A program made the translations under genes and the position numbers. Positions 5,767-13,422 of a DNA stretch of 28,531 nt are shown here, one piece after another; position 1 is the stretch's first letter, and each line of letters begins with the position of its first letter. Under the pieces are notes generated by a model. It ran no database searches. It was not told the origin of the DNA and was given only the letters and a program-made list of their open reading frames with translations. This DNA comes from a virus, in IMG/VR virus record IMGVR_UViG_3300009108_000041, positions 1 to 28,531 of that record; one strand, 5' to 3'.

Positions 5767-5885
5767 TGCCCGTCTGGTATGGTACAGGGGAAATGCGCTA
5801 CTCGGATGGGGCATCCCGTCTTGTTAAAACGCTGAAAAAGAAAAAACAACGTCCAAAAAAGAAAAAGAAATCCAAGAAAAAGTGA
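5766..5885 (+). CDS. Tiny Lys-rich basic protein (39 aa)
   Basis: A 39-codon gene starts at the ATG overlapping the preceding TAA (TAATG). It has the best Shine-Dalgarno of the region, AAGGAGG at 5750-5756, 9 bases upstream. It begins MPVWYGTGEMRYSDGASRLV, and the last 17 residues are almost all Lys (KKKKQRPKKKKKSKKK). Such a tail should bind DNA or RNA nonspecifically. Small basic proteins between terminase genes are not a family I can name. The strong ribosome-binding site and coupling argue that it is translated. The A-rich tail could also provoke ribosome slippage, although no useful overlapping frame follows. Confidence 0.6.
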   Translation: MPVWYGTGEMRYSDGASRLVKTLKKKKQRPKKKKKSKKK

Positions 5886-5913
5886 GCTGGAAACGCATAT
5901 TACTTATTTATAT

Positions 5914-5931
5914 CCTTTACTTGGGTAAAGG
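5914..5931 (+). promoter_or_regulatory. Hairpin covering the terL ribosome-binding site
   Basis: CCTTTAC (5914-5920) and GTAAAGG (5925-5931) form a perfect 7-bp stem with a TTGG loop. The 3' arm contains AAAGG, the only Shine-Dalgarno-like sequence before the terL ATG, ending 6 bases upstream of it. Folding would hide the site, so terL translation may be held low or depend on ribosomes finishing the 39-aa gene upstream. Confidence 0.6.
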
Positions 5932-5937
5932 CTGGGC

Positions 5938-7572
5938 ATGACATTCGATTATACCCCCGAAGAGCGTGAGGCATTGCTCCGCCGTATGTATGTTGATATA
6001 TTTTTCTTCGCTAAATTCATACTCGGCGACCATGAACAGCCCATGAACTATCATATTCGCTCCAAATCTCCAGATTTTCACAAAGAGGTAATCAATAAAT
6101 TGCTCAATCTCGGTGTGGGGGAGAAATTGGCGGTGGTCGCTCCTCGTGGTCATGCCAAATCGACCCTTATCAACCTCGTCTATCCCCTGCACCGCATATT
6201 ATTCGACGAAGAAAAGTTTATTTTGCTTATATCGGAATCAGAAACGCAGTCCAAGTATTATTTGGAAGCATTGGGGAATGAAATTGAGCATAATGCCAAG
6301 CTCAGATACTTTTTTGGCGACCGTAAGGGTAAAACGTGGGGTAAAGAAGAAAAAGAATTCATTTCGGGTTTCGACGTTGACGGAAATCCTAACTCATGGG
6401 TAAAAGTGCTTGTACGTGGTACTGGACAGAAGGTTCGTGGTCTAAAATATGGCGCATATCGTCCGACTTTAACGATTATTGACGATGGCGAGGGCGAACG
6501 GAATACTGCTACTCCTGTATTGCGAGACCAATTTCGTGCGTGGCTGAATGGGGCTGTAATTGCGGGTAGTAATGATGCCCGCCTTATTTTTATCGGCACA
6601 GTCGTAGACGAACAAAGTTATTTAAATCGTATCGCTGGGCCAATGGCATTCGACCGTAAAGGGAATCGAAAGCGTAAAGGGTGGCAAACGATGTTCTATC
6701 AAGCTATCTTGCAAGACTCGCCCGATGGGGAATTTGTAGCCAGCGGGAAGGAAATCGTCGGGCCAGATGGATGTCCAAGTGTATTGTGGCCCGACTATCG
6801 TTCCTATCAATGGCTTAATGATGAGCGGGAACGGCTGATGTCCGAGGGTGATGTCGCCTATTTTTATCAAGAATATCAAAATATACCGATGGACGACAGC
6901 TTCCGTGTGTTTAAGAAAGAACATATTCAGTATTGGGACGGGGCGTTTGGGTTCAATAACGACCAACCCGTCATTATTTTAACGGAAGATGGCGAACGGC
7001 GGGAAATTCCTGTGAATATTTTTATAGGCGTTGACCCTGCATCTTCAGAAAATGTAAAAGCCGACTATACGGTAATTATGGTGATAGGCGTGGATAAGGA
7101 AAATAATATATATGTTATCGACTATTTTCGTGGACAGGTGACCCCGATGGACGGTGCAGATAAAATATTCGAAATGGCTGAAGCCTATAAACCAAAAGAA
7201 ATTAAGATTGAAGAGACAGGTCACGTGATGTTGGCGGAATATGTGATAAAAAAATCAAAAGAAATGGGAAGATTTTGGAACATTTCGCCGAAAAAAGCGA
7301 TTAAAAGTAAGTTTTACCGTATTAAACAGCTTCAACCCTATTTTGCGTCGAAAGCTATGTTTATGAGGGAAGAACATTTCGAATTGGAACAAGAATTACT
7401 CAACTTTAAAGAACACGGCTCATTTAAAAAGGATACGCTGGATGCATTACGATGGGCTTTGGACGACATCTATTCACCAAAGGTAACATACAATGATGAA
7501 GGTGAAATTATCCCCTATCAACCTCGACCAAAGGGTATGGACTGGCAAACAGGACAACTTATTTATGCATAA
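5938..7572 (+). CDS. terL: Terminase large subunit (packaging ATPase and nuclease)
   Basis: This 544-residue protein is of normal length for large terminases, the motor that pumps DNA into the prohead and cuts it. The ATPase half contains a Walker A variant APRGHAKST (68-76) and a Walker B strand LTIIDDGEG (178-186, catalytic-type acidic residues D182-E185), followed by a coupling motif LIFIGTVVDE (216-225). The RNase H-like nuclease half contains GVDPASS (D366), IKIEETG (E425/E426) and DALRWALDD (D502), the three expected metal-binding acidic positions. It follows the small terminase and two small genes and precedes the portal. Its start is set by the AAAGG site sitting in a hairpin. Confidence 0.93.
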   Translation: MTFDYTPEEREALLRRMYVDIFFFAKFILGDHEQPMNYHIRSKSPDFHKEVINKLLNLGVGEKLAVVAPRGHAKSTLINLVYPLHRILFDEEKFILLISESETQSKYYLEALGNEIEHNAKLRYFFGDRKGKTWGKEEKEFISGFDVDGNPNSWVKVLVRGTGQKVRGLKYGAYRPTLTIIDDGEGERNTATPVLRDQFRAWLNGAVIAGSNDARLIFIGTVVDEQSYLNRIAGPMAFDRKGNRKRKGWQTMFYQAILQDSPDGEFVASGKEIVGPDGCPSVLWPDYRSYQWLNDERERLMSEGDVAYFYQEYQNIPMDDSFRVFKKEHIQYWDGAFGFNNDQPVIILTEDGERREIPVNIFIGVDPASSENVKADYTVIMVIGVDKENNIYVIDYFRGQVTPMDGADKIFEMAEAYKPKEIKIEETGHVMLAEYVIKKSKEMGRFWNISPKKAIKSKFYRIKQLQPYFASKAMFMREEHFELEQELLNFKEHGSFKKDTLDALRWALDDIYSPKVTYNDEGEIIPYQPRPKGMDWQTGQLIYA

Positions 7573-7597
7573 ACATGGAAAAAATATTTTGGTAAAA

Positions 7598-7616
7598 CGT
7601 CACAATTTTGTAACAT
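7598..7616. promoter_or_regulatory. 19-bp quasi-palindromic site upstream of the portal gene
   Basis: CGTCACAATTTTGTAACAT contains the inverted half-sites GTCACAA and TTGTAAC (dyad 7599-7614). A copy with only two differing central bases lies at 26129-26147 before the tail-fibre gene. Just upstream (7588-7595) is TTTGGTAA, which also occurs near the other site and in the rightward promoter region. It is a candidate operator or promoter element. The portal gene lacks a Shine-Dalgarno sequence. Confidence 0.5.
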
Positions 7617-7629
7617 CCACTGAATATCT

Positions 7630-9666
7630 ATGATAAAGATAAAAAAAATAGACCTTTCTGACATTTCTGCGCATGACGTACGAGATGAATATACGCTATT
7701 TCAGAGCAATGCTACGGATTTTCGCAGTCAAATGGCTGAAGATGAGGAATTTTACCTCGGCGTTCAGCTTACCCCCTCTCAAAAAGACTATTTATTAAGC
7801 GTAGGTCAACCCCCAGAGGCAAATAATAAAATTCGACCTGCTGTGGAGCAAGTATTGGCGAATATATCTGGCGCATCCCCAGAATGGGATGTTCATGCCA
7901 TCGGTAAAACGGATAGCGAAGTCGCCTACGTATACAATGCGCTTTTAGACAAAGTGTGGTACGATTCTAACGGGGATAGGCATTTTCGGAATGTATGCAG
8001 AGATTATATCGTAAAAGGTGTGGGTTATCTCTATGTATATCCCGATTGGCAGGCTGAGAATGGTGCAGGCGGTATTCGTATTAAACGTGTTTCGCCCGAA
8101 AGCGTATTTGTAGACCCGAACTCAACCGACCCATTTTTTAGAGATGCGTCGAGCATTATACTTTCTGATTTGCATACGAAAGAAAGTTTGAAATCTCACT
8201 TCCCTGAATATGCTGATATTATTGAAGATGCACGTGAGGATGAATATAAGAATGAGATTGGTGCAGATGGATACAACCGAGATAAGATTATTCGTCGGAA
8301 TGATGTGACCTCAGATGGTCAGCCAAAGGTGCGAAAATTTGTGCGGTGGTGCTATGTGAATGTACCTCACGTGATTTTGACGGATTTATTGACGGGTAAG
8401 TATGAAACATTCGACCGAGAACAATATAAAAAGATGATAAAAGAGCCTCGGTATAAGGCTTATCTTGAAAACGGCCAAATTGAAGAGCAGTTGACTTATA
8501 TACGTCAAGTGCGTGAAGTGTTTGTGATTGGTGATAAGGTTATTTACGATGAGGTGCTACCGATTGACAGGTTCCCGATTGTACCTGCCTGCAATGAGCA
8601 TAATGGGACACCTTATCCCGCTGGTGATGTTCGCCATGCTAAAAGTCCTCAGCGGATGCTAAACCGTACAGAGGCGTTGCTGATTAGCCACGCCACGTCT
8701 ACGGCAAGCTTTAAGTTGATATATGAGGACGGTGCAATCGACCCAGAAGAAATAGAAAAATGGCTTATACCGAATGCGACGATACGTGCGAACCCGAATG
8801 CGTTGGCAAATGGTAAAATTAAGGAATTCGCCCCGCCGTCCATCAGTAGCCAGCTCTATTCTGAAAAACAGCGTTATGAAATCGACATTGAGACGATTTT
8901 TGGTGCATATAAATTTCAACAGGGCGACCCTCGTGGTGCTGTTGGAACGGTGGGGGAAGCTCAAATTATTGACGAGGCATCTGCCCGTAAGCAAAATTGG
9001 AAGATATTGCCTGTATACGATATGTTGAATGAGGTTGGCAAGTGTGTTGCATTATACTCCCCTTATGTTTATGACAAACAGCGAGTATTGCGCATTGTAA
9101 ATCCATTGGGCATAGAAAAAGAATTAACGATTAACGTACCTGTTATTAATGACTACACGAATGCGGTTGAGCGAATTTATGATGTGGCAACGGCTGAAGT
9201 GGATATTCGAGTGGTTGTTGGCAGTACACGTGCGAAAAGCCCAAGTGCGAATTTAGCCAGAGACATCAATTTGATGCAGGCAGGTATTTATGATAAAACC
9301 CAAGTGATAATGAATATGGAGGGCGATGTGGATAAGACTGCATTGATTCAGCGCATGGGCGAAATATCAAATTTAATGTCTGAAAATCAACAGTTAAAAG
9401 AGCAGAATAAAGCATTATCTGGAGATATTCAGACGAGAGAAAGAGAATTGTTCCACGCCAATATGCGTGCGGAAGTCGCAAATGCCACAAAACCTGTGGC
9501 TCAGGCTGTGAGCAACTTGCGAGCCACCGCAAAGGCGGAACAGGACAAACAAAAAGAGATGACCCAAGAGACCGCAAGGGATTTGGAGTTTATCTCGGAC
9601 GAAACGATTAACTCAGAAACCAAAGCCCCCTCTCCTCTAAACGAGGGAATTATGGGTGTGGGGTAA
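7630..9666 (+). CDS. Portal protein, P22-like
   Basis: This 678-residue protein forms the dodecameric ring at the capsid vertex through which DNA enters and leaves. It follows terL as expected. The N-terminal region has a helical segment and then NNKIRPAVEQVLANISG (about 66-82), DVHAIGKTD and RNVCRDYIVKGVGYLYVYPDW (about 119-139). ESVFVDPNSTDPFFRDAS follows; this is the pattern typical of P22-type portals of short-tailed phages. The length is between T7-like and P22 portals. Residues from about 560 to 655 are a charged, Gln/Ala-rich coiled coil (ENQQLKEQNKALSGDI) consistent with the barrel extension. The ATG at 7630 has no Shine-Dalgarno sequence; a conserved quasi-palindrome lies 14-32 bases upstream. 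Confidence 0.85.
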   Translation: MIKIKKIDLSDISAHDVRDEYTLFQSNATDFRSQMAEDEEFYLGVQLTPSQKDYLLSVGQPPEANNKIRPAVEQVLANISGASPEWDVHAIGKTDSEVAYVYNALLDKVWYDSNGDRHFRNVCRDYIVKGVGYLYVYPDWQAENGAGGIRIKRVSPESVFVDPNSTDPFFRDASSIILSDLHTKESLKSHFPEYADIIEDAREDEYKNEIGADGYNRDKIIRRNDVTSDGQPKVRKFVRWCYVNVPHVILTDLLTGKYETFDREQYKKMIKEPRYKAYLENGQIEEQLTYIRQVREVFVIGDKVIYDEVLPIDRFPIVPACNEHNGTPYPAGDVRHAKSPQRMLNRTEALLISHATSTASFKLIYEDGAIDPEEIEKWLIPNATIRANPNALANGKIKEFAPPSISSQLYSEKQRYEIDIETIFGAYKFQQGDPRGAVGTVGEAQIIDEASARKQNWKILPVYDMLNEVGKCVALYSPYVYDKQRVLRIVNPLGIEKELTINVPVINDYTNAVERIYDVATAEVDIRVVVGSTRAKSPSANLARDINLMQAGIYDKTQVIMNMEGDVDKTALIQRMGEISNLMSENQQLKEQNKALSGDIQTRERELFHANMRAEVANATKPVAQAVSNLRATAKAEQDKQKEMTQETARDLEFISDETINSETKAPSPLNEGIMGVG

Positions 9667-9689
9667 CTTAGAAAGGAAGCGAGCATCGT

Positions 9690-10628
9690 ATGGGTAAAAC
9701 GACAGAACAGCAGACCCAAGACATTGGTGGTGACAACTTGATGGATGCATTGAATACATTTAATGCAGAGACAAGCCCACCTGAATCGGAAGCTCCTGAC
9801 GCAGAAGAACTGACGGCAGAAGCCAGCCAACCCGAACCCGATGTGAAAGCGGAAGCTAAAACGTCTGTGGAAACAGATGAAGTGGAAACGACAGAAACGG
9901 ATAAAGAGCCAGCTTGGCTCATCGAAAGCAAGTTTAAAGACGATAAGGACGGCAAACACAAGCTTGCAGAGGCATATCGGAATATGCAGAGTATGAAAGA
10001 CAAGGCTGAAGGTGAACTCCGAGAACGGAATGAGCGATATGAAAAATTGGCTGAATTGGATACATGGCTGAAACAGAATCCAGAAATGGTGAAGATGATG
10101 CAAGGTGAAGTCCAGCGCCAAGATGCTCAGACGGAAGGGCCACCAGCGAAGCCTGAAGATTACGACATATATGAAGAGAGTATCGATGGCAGTTCATCGG
10201 CGGAATGGCGACGGAAACATGACGATTGGCTGATGGAGCAAGGCGCAAAGCGTGCCATATCATATGTAGACCAACGGCGAGCGGAAGATAGGCAACTTGA
10301 AGCGCAACGCTCTGAGGTGAATGCATTGAAAGCTATTGGTATGAGCGAAGATGAAATCAAGCAATTTTACGGTTTTATGAATGACCCGAAGAACGTCACT
10401 CCACAGAATATGGTTGAGGTATGGAAAAGACTCGACCCACAGGCTCAGACAAAGACAGAAGCCAAAGATGCGGAGTCCGATAATGAGACTTCTGAAGGCA
10501 ATGTGAAGAAAGCAATGGCAAAAGTACCCAATGCGGGTGCAGTGGACGGTAAATCCGCCCCTGTTCAGAGCGCTCAGAACAAGCAAGAAGAAGAATGGTG
10601 GACTGGCATTATGGCTAATTCAAGGTAA
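9690..10628 (+). CDS. Putative scaffolding protein
   Basis: This 312-residue, very acidic and Gln/Glu/Lys-rich protein sits between portal and capsid, the standard scaffold position. Residues 25-75 are low-complexity Glu/Asp/Thr/Ala (disordered). Residues 78-135 form a helical coiled coil (KLAEAYRNMQSMKDKAEGEL). Residues 155-215 contain a second helical part, and the C-terminus carries further helices ending in basic and Trp residues. Scaffolds guide capsid assembly and then leave or are degraded. Sequence alone rarely identifies them, so the call rests on composition and place. AAAGGAAG precedes the ATG. No protease domain is visible. Confidence 0.75.
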   Translation: MGKTTEQQTQDIGGDNLMDALNTFNAETSPPESEAPDAEELTAEASQPEPDVKAEAKTSVETDEVETTETDKEPAWLIESKFKDDKDGKHKLAEAYRNMQSMKDKAEGELRERNERYEKLAELDTWLKQNPEMVKMMQGEVQRQDAQTEGPPAKPEDYDIYEESIDGSSSAEWRRKHDDWLMEQGAKRAISYVDQRRAEDRQLEAQRSEVNALKAIGMSEDEIKQFYGFMNDPKNVTPQNMVEVWKRLDPQAQTKTEAKDAESDNETSEGNVKKAMAKVPNAGAVDGKSAPVQSAQNKQEEEWWTGIMANSR

Positions 10629-10723
10629 CTCGACGGTAAAATAAGATTGTATTTGCAGTTGCGATAAGCAGTTGCATTTTTGGCAGTAGCGCCGTCGGGT
10701 AAGAACATAGGAAGGAAAACCTA
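10629..10723 (+). promoter_or_regulatory. Leader of the capsid gene
   Basis: This 95-bp gap holds a direct repeat of GCAGTTGC at 10655-10662 and 10668-10675, and an inverted pair CGACGG (10631-10636) and CCGTCG (10692-10697) that could close a long stem around it. A strong double ribosome-binding sequence, AGGAAGGAAAA, lies just before the capsid ATG. A promoter or structured leader is plausible for the most abundant virion protein. I could not place convincing -35/-10 boxes. Confidence 0.35.
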
Positions 10724-12166
10724 ATGGCGTTCAAATATGGTAGCGGAACTTCAACACAGTTCTCAGACGGTACGCAACGGCAAGTGCTTGAACTTGGGCC
10801 AGAGATTCATTATTTCAACCCAAGTGTTACCCCTATCCTGACTGTTTCTGGGCGTATGTCCTCTCATGGAACACCTGTTCCGATTTTTGAGTGGATGGAA
10901 GACGAATATTTCGTTAAGCGCTCTATCAGTCTAACTGCTGGCGAAATGACAGCAAATGATGAGGTGGTAGATAGTGCTACTGGCGGTGCAGACGGTCATC
11001 AATCAATAATCAAACTCCCCCGACAAGCTCAAATGGAAATGTTTGAAGTCGGTGGTGTTTACACAATCTCAGGTTCATCCGCACAGGGTTCTGGCGGTTC
11101 TGGTGCAAATACGCATTTCATGTGTATTGCAGTGGGGAAAAATGTCAACCTGAGTTCTCCCTCAGATAAACACGTTCAGTTTGTAGGCGGAACATATAGT
11201 TCTGGCACATGGACATTCGACACAGTAGCCGATGCTACGGATATGATTACGGCTGGTCAAGCGACCACCATCACATTCGTGGGTACAGCTTCTGGTGTTG
11301 GTAGTTCCAGCAGTAAGGCATCTTACGAGGCTGGGACAGATGGTGCATCACTAACTGACGGTGAAACCTTTGCCGTTCGTGGCATTGAAGGTATCGCTGA
11401 GGGTGCGGGTGTTGGTAAAGCATCACAGAAAAAAGTGCGCAGGCTTTCGAACTGCACACAGATTTTCCGTGAGCCTTACGAAATCACTCGTACTGCTCGT
11501 GTATCTCAACAGTACGGCGGGCCAGAGTTGGCTCGGTTGCAGGCTCGTAAATTGGCACAAATTAAGGTCAATGTAGAGTATGCAATGATGTTTAACGGCG
11601 CAAAAAGCCTCGATTCCTCTTCTGCTAACCCGAAACGTGCGTTTCAGGGCTTAGGTATTGGCGGAAATGCGGGTGTTATTCAATCTAACAATGGATATGA
11701 CAACACAGATATGCAGTTGGCAGATTCCAATGGTAGTTTGAATGATTTTGATGCACTTGTTGAAAACATCTTCCAAGACACTGTTGACGGAAGCATGGAG
11801 AAGACGGTGTATGCATCAAATAAATGGTTGCGTAAGCTGGCAAAGATGGTGCGTGCCGATGGTTCAACTACATTAAACTCAGCACAGGGCGCAGAGACCA
11901 AAGCGGGTCTGCGTGTGCTTGAGTATGTTGGCCCAGTTGGTAAGCTAAACTTTGTGCCTCATCCTTTACTTAAAGGTGGGTATGACGATTATGCAATTGC
12001 CATTGATGAATCGAACTTTGACGTTCGTGTACTTTCTGAATCTGGATTCCAGTTGCGGAAAGATATTGTTAAAGACGGTTCTGATGGTCAGACCGATGAA
12101 TGGCTTGTAGAGCTTGGCCCTGAAATCAGGCAAGAGCAAACACACGCTGTTTTAAAGCTAACCTAA
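10724..12166 (+). CDS. Major capsid protein, SU10/DUF5309-like (HK97 fold)
   Basis: This 480-residue protein follows the scaffold gene and has the strongest ribosome-binding site of the structural block. Residues 1-80 include PILTVSGRM and FEWMEDEYF. Residues 110-225 are Gly/Ser/Thr-rich beta structure, probably an inserted or protruding domain (VGGVYTISGS, then TDGETFAVRGIEGIAEGAG). From about residue 240 the signature NCTQIFREPYEIT, then VSQQYGGPELARLQARKLAQ and the helix VNVEYAMMFNG match SU10-type major capsid proteins. TVYASNKWLRKLAKM and the C-terminal WLVELGPEI strand fit the rest of the HK97 fold. It assembles the icosahedral shell. A GC-rich hairpin follows the stop codon. Confidence 0.82.
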   Translation: MAFKYGSGTSTQFSDGTQRQVLELGPEIHYFNPSVTPILTVSGRMSSHGTPVPIFEWMEDEYFVKRSISLTAGEMTANDEVVDSATGGADGHQSIIKLPRQAQMEMFEVGGVYTISGSSAQGSGGSGANTHFMCIAVGKNVNLSSPSDKHVQFVGGTYSSGTWTFDTVADATDMITAGQATTITFVGTASGVGSSSSKASYEAGTDGASLTDGETFAVRGIEGIAEGAGVGKASQKKVRRLSNCTQIFREPYEITRTARVSQQYGGPELARLQARKLAQIKVNVEYAMMFNGAKSLDSSSANPKRAFQGLGIGGNAGVIQSNNGYDNTDMQLADSNGSLNDFDALVENIFQDTVDGSMEKTVYASNKWLRKLAKMVRADGSTTLNSAQGAETKAGLRVLEYVGPVGKLNFVPHPLLKGGYDDYAIAIDESNFDVRVLSESGFQLRKDIVKDGSDGQTDEWLVELGPEIRQEQTHAVLKLT

Positions 12167-12176
12167 GCAGTATGAT

Positions 12177-12202
12177 TGAGGGGGCGGGCGACTGCCCCCT
12201 CA
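12177..12202 (+). terminator. GC-rich hairpin after the capsid gene
   Basis: TGAGGGGGC (12177-12185) pairs perfectly with GCCCCCTCA (12194-12202) around an 8-base loop. It lies 11 bases after the capsid stop and 27 before the next start. There is no T run after it, so it may be a partial terminator, a processing site or an mRNA stabiliser that sets the capsid apart from downstream genes. Confidence 0.55.
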
Positions 12203-12228
12203 TCTAATTAAAAGAAAAAGGAAATAAA

Positions 12229-12786
12229 ATGGCAGATAAAGTAAGATATTCAATCAGCGTTACTCCAATAGAGGAAGTAACAGAGCATTATGGATATGCT
12301 GGAGAGGATGTTGATGTATTAACGGATAACACAACAAGAACTACTGAGGTAATTGCTACCCACGTTCAAGAAACTTTGGGGTGTAGCAGTCAAGACATTT
12401 CTCTTGTGACGAATTTTGGTACAATGACCAATTCAACTAATGGCTTTGCAAGCGGAAGTGCTTATTATTTAAGCGCTCCAGCAAATACTGCTGGACTTGC
12501 TATGCCCGCTTTAGCAAGTTGCGATGTTCTTTATATTGAAAATACGGGTTATCAGCAGTCTTCTTCCAGCGCTACGAAGGGAACAACAGCAAACACAACA
12601 GATTATTTAACCGTTGAAGCTGGAGATAATGGTACAATTTTAGCTATTTTGAAAGCTAATGAAGGAATTGTACTCCCAATAAAGGGCGGTGCTAATGCAA
12701 GCGCTTTTTATATCTCTTCAACTGAATCAGATGGAACTACTGCTGGTGCTAATACTTTGGGTGCAAAATTTATAGCATTAACTTAA
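12229..12786 (+). CDS. Candidate capsid decoration or head-fibre protein (185 aa)
   Basis: This 185-residue protein, directly after the capsid gene, is nearly all beta-type sequence rich in Thr, Ser, Ala and Gly, with very few charged residues in the C-terminal two thirds (for example SAYYLSAPANTAGLAMPALA and ILAILKANEGIVLP). No catalytic motif is present. Position and composition fit a decoration or head-fibre protein attached to the capsid surface. Its third-position use is more AT-rich than its neighbours, and both Arg codons are AGA whereas neighbours favour CGN, which hints at separate acquisition. The ribosome-binding site is AAGGAAA. The function is inferred only. Confidence 0.55.
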   Translation: MADKVRYSISVTPIEEVTEHYGYAGEDVDVLTDNTTRTTEVIATHVQETLGCSSQDISLVTNFGTMTNSTNGFASGSAYYLSAPANTAGLAMPALASCDVLYIENTGYQQSSSSATKGTTANTTDYLTVEAGDNGTILAILKANEGIVLPIKGGANASAFYISSTESDGTTAGANTLGAKFIALT

Positions 12787-12795
12787 AAACATATT

Positions 12796-13422
12796 ATGAG
12801 ATACCAAGAAGCATATGAATTAATAGAGGCGGGTTTACTGAAGGCGAATTTGAGTTTTCCTGTTATGGAATCTTTGAAGGCGACTATCTTTGATGAAAAG
12901 GTGAATGAAGTGGGTTTGCGCTCTGTAAAGAAGCGGAGCAGTGAAAGCTTTACTACCACGAAGACCAACGTGTATACGTTTACGAATGCAGATATCAGCA
13001 ACAAGGTTTATAAGGTACAGTTGGACAAAAGCAACGTGCCTTTTGTGAGCGAAAAGCGGTATATCGAAGACCTTGACGAAAACCAAGTGGATGAAATTGG
13101 TTATTTCATTAAAGTGGAAGGGTCGGACACCAAAATTTATTTTACAAAGGATACGGATGCGGGAAAAACGCTTAAAATATTCTATTATGCTAAGCCGACT
13201 GCTAAGTCTGCTGTAACAAGCAATGTGGATATACCTGCTCAGTTGATACCTGCCTGCGTACATTATTCATTGGCTCATTTTTTAGCATTGGACGGTCAGA
13301 TGCAGATATCATCTGGACATCGTGGATTGGGCCGTCAGATTGAGATGGAATACATTGAAACAGACAATGCCCGTGAAGCAAAACCCGACATATTACCTCT
13401 CCCATTACAGGATTTTATCTAA
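12796..13422 (+). CDS. Head-tail adaptor-like protein (208 aa)
   Basis: The N-terminal 35 residues are helical (EAYELIEAGLLKA). Then a beta barrel-like part follows (VYKVQLDKSNVPFVSEKRY, then GYFIKVEGSDTKIYFT and KTLKIFYYAKP), and a final helical part holds VDIPAQLIPACVHYSLAHFLAL. This arrangement, with a Pro-bounded helix that contacts the portal, is common in head-tail adaptors of short-tailed phages. The next gene's N-terminal domain has the same layout, so the two may be stacked neck proteins. The ATG lacks a Shine-Dalgarno sequence. The stop overlaps the next ATG (TAATG). The assignment is by pattern and order. Confidence 0.6.
   Translation: MRYQEAYELIEAGLLKANLSFPVMESLKATIFDEKVNEVGLRSVKKRSSESFTTTKTNVYTFTNADISNKVYKVQLDKSNVPFVSEKRYIEDLDENQVDEIGYFIKVEGSDTKIYFTKDTDAGKTLKIFYYAKPTAKSAVTSNVDIPAQLIPACVHYSLAHFLALDGQMQISSGHRGLGRQIEMEYIETDNAREAKPDILPLPLQDFI

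Noticed and set aside
5759-5827. 22-codon frame starting at an ATG just after AGGAGG, out of frame with the 39-aa gene
   Set aside because: The spacing from AGGAGG is only two bases, and it ends soon. The overlapping 39-codon frame has proper spacing and a stop/start overlap.
5835-5885. Programmed frameshift in the A-rich Lys tail joining the 39-aa gene to terL
   Set aside because: The terL frame has a TAA at 5926-5928 before its ATG, so no fused product is possible.
7608-7634. TTGTAA-15-TATGAT as a second sigma70 promoter
   Set aside because: The -10 box would overlap the portal start codon, so the transcript would miss it. The conserved palindrome is a better explanation of the region.
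9501-10121. 206-codon frame antisense to the portal end and scaffold
   Set aside because: It lies opposite two well-supported genes, is Phe/Cys/His-rich as expected for the reverse of acidic coding sequence, and has no leader.
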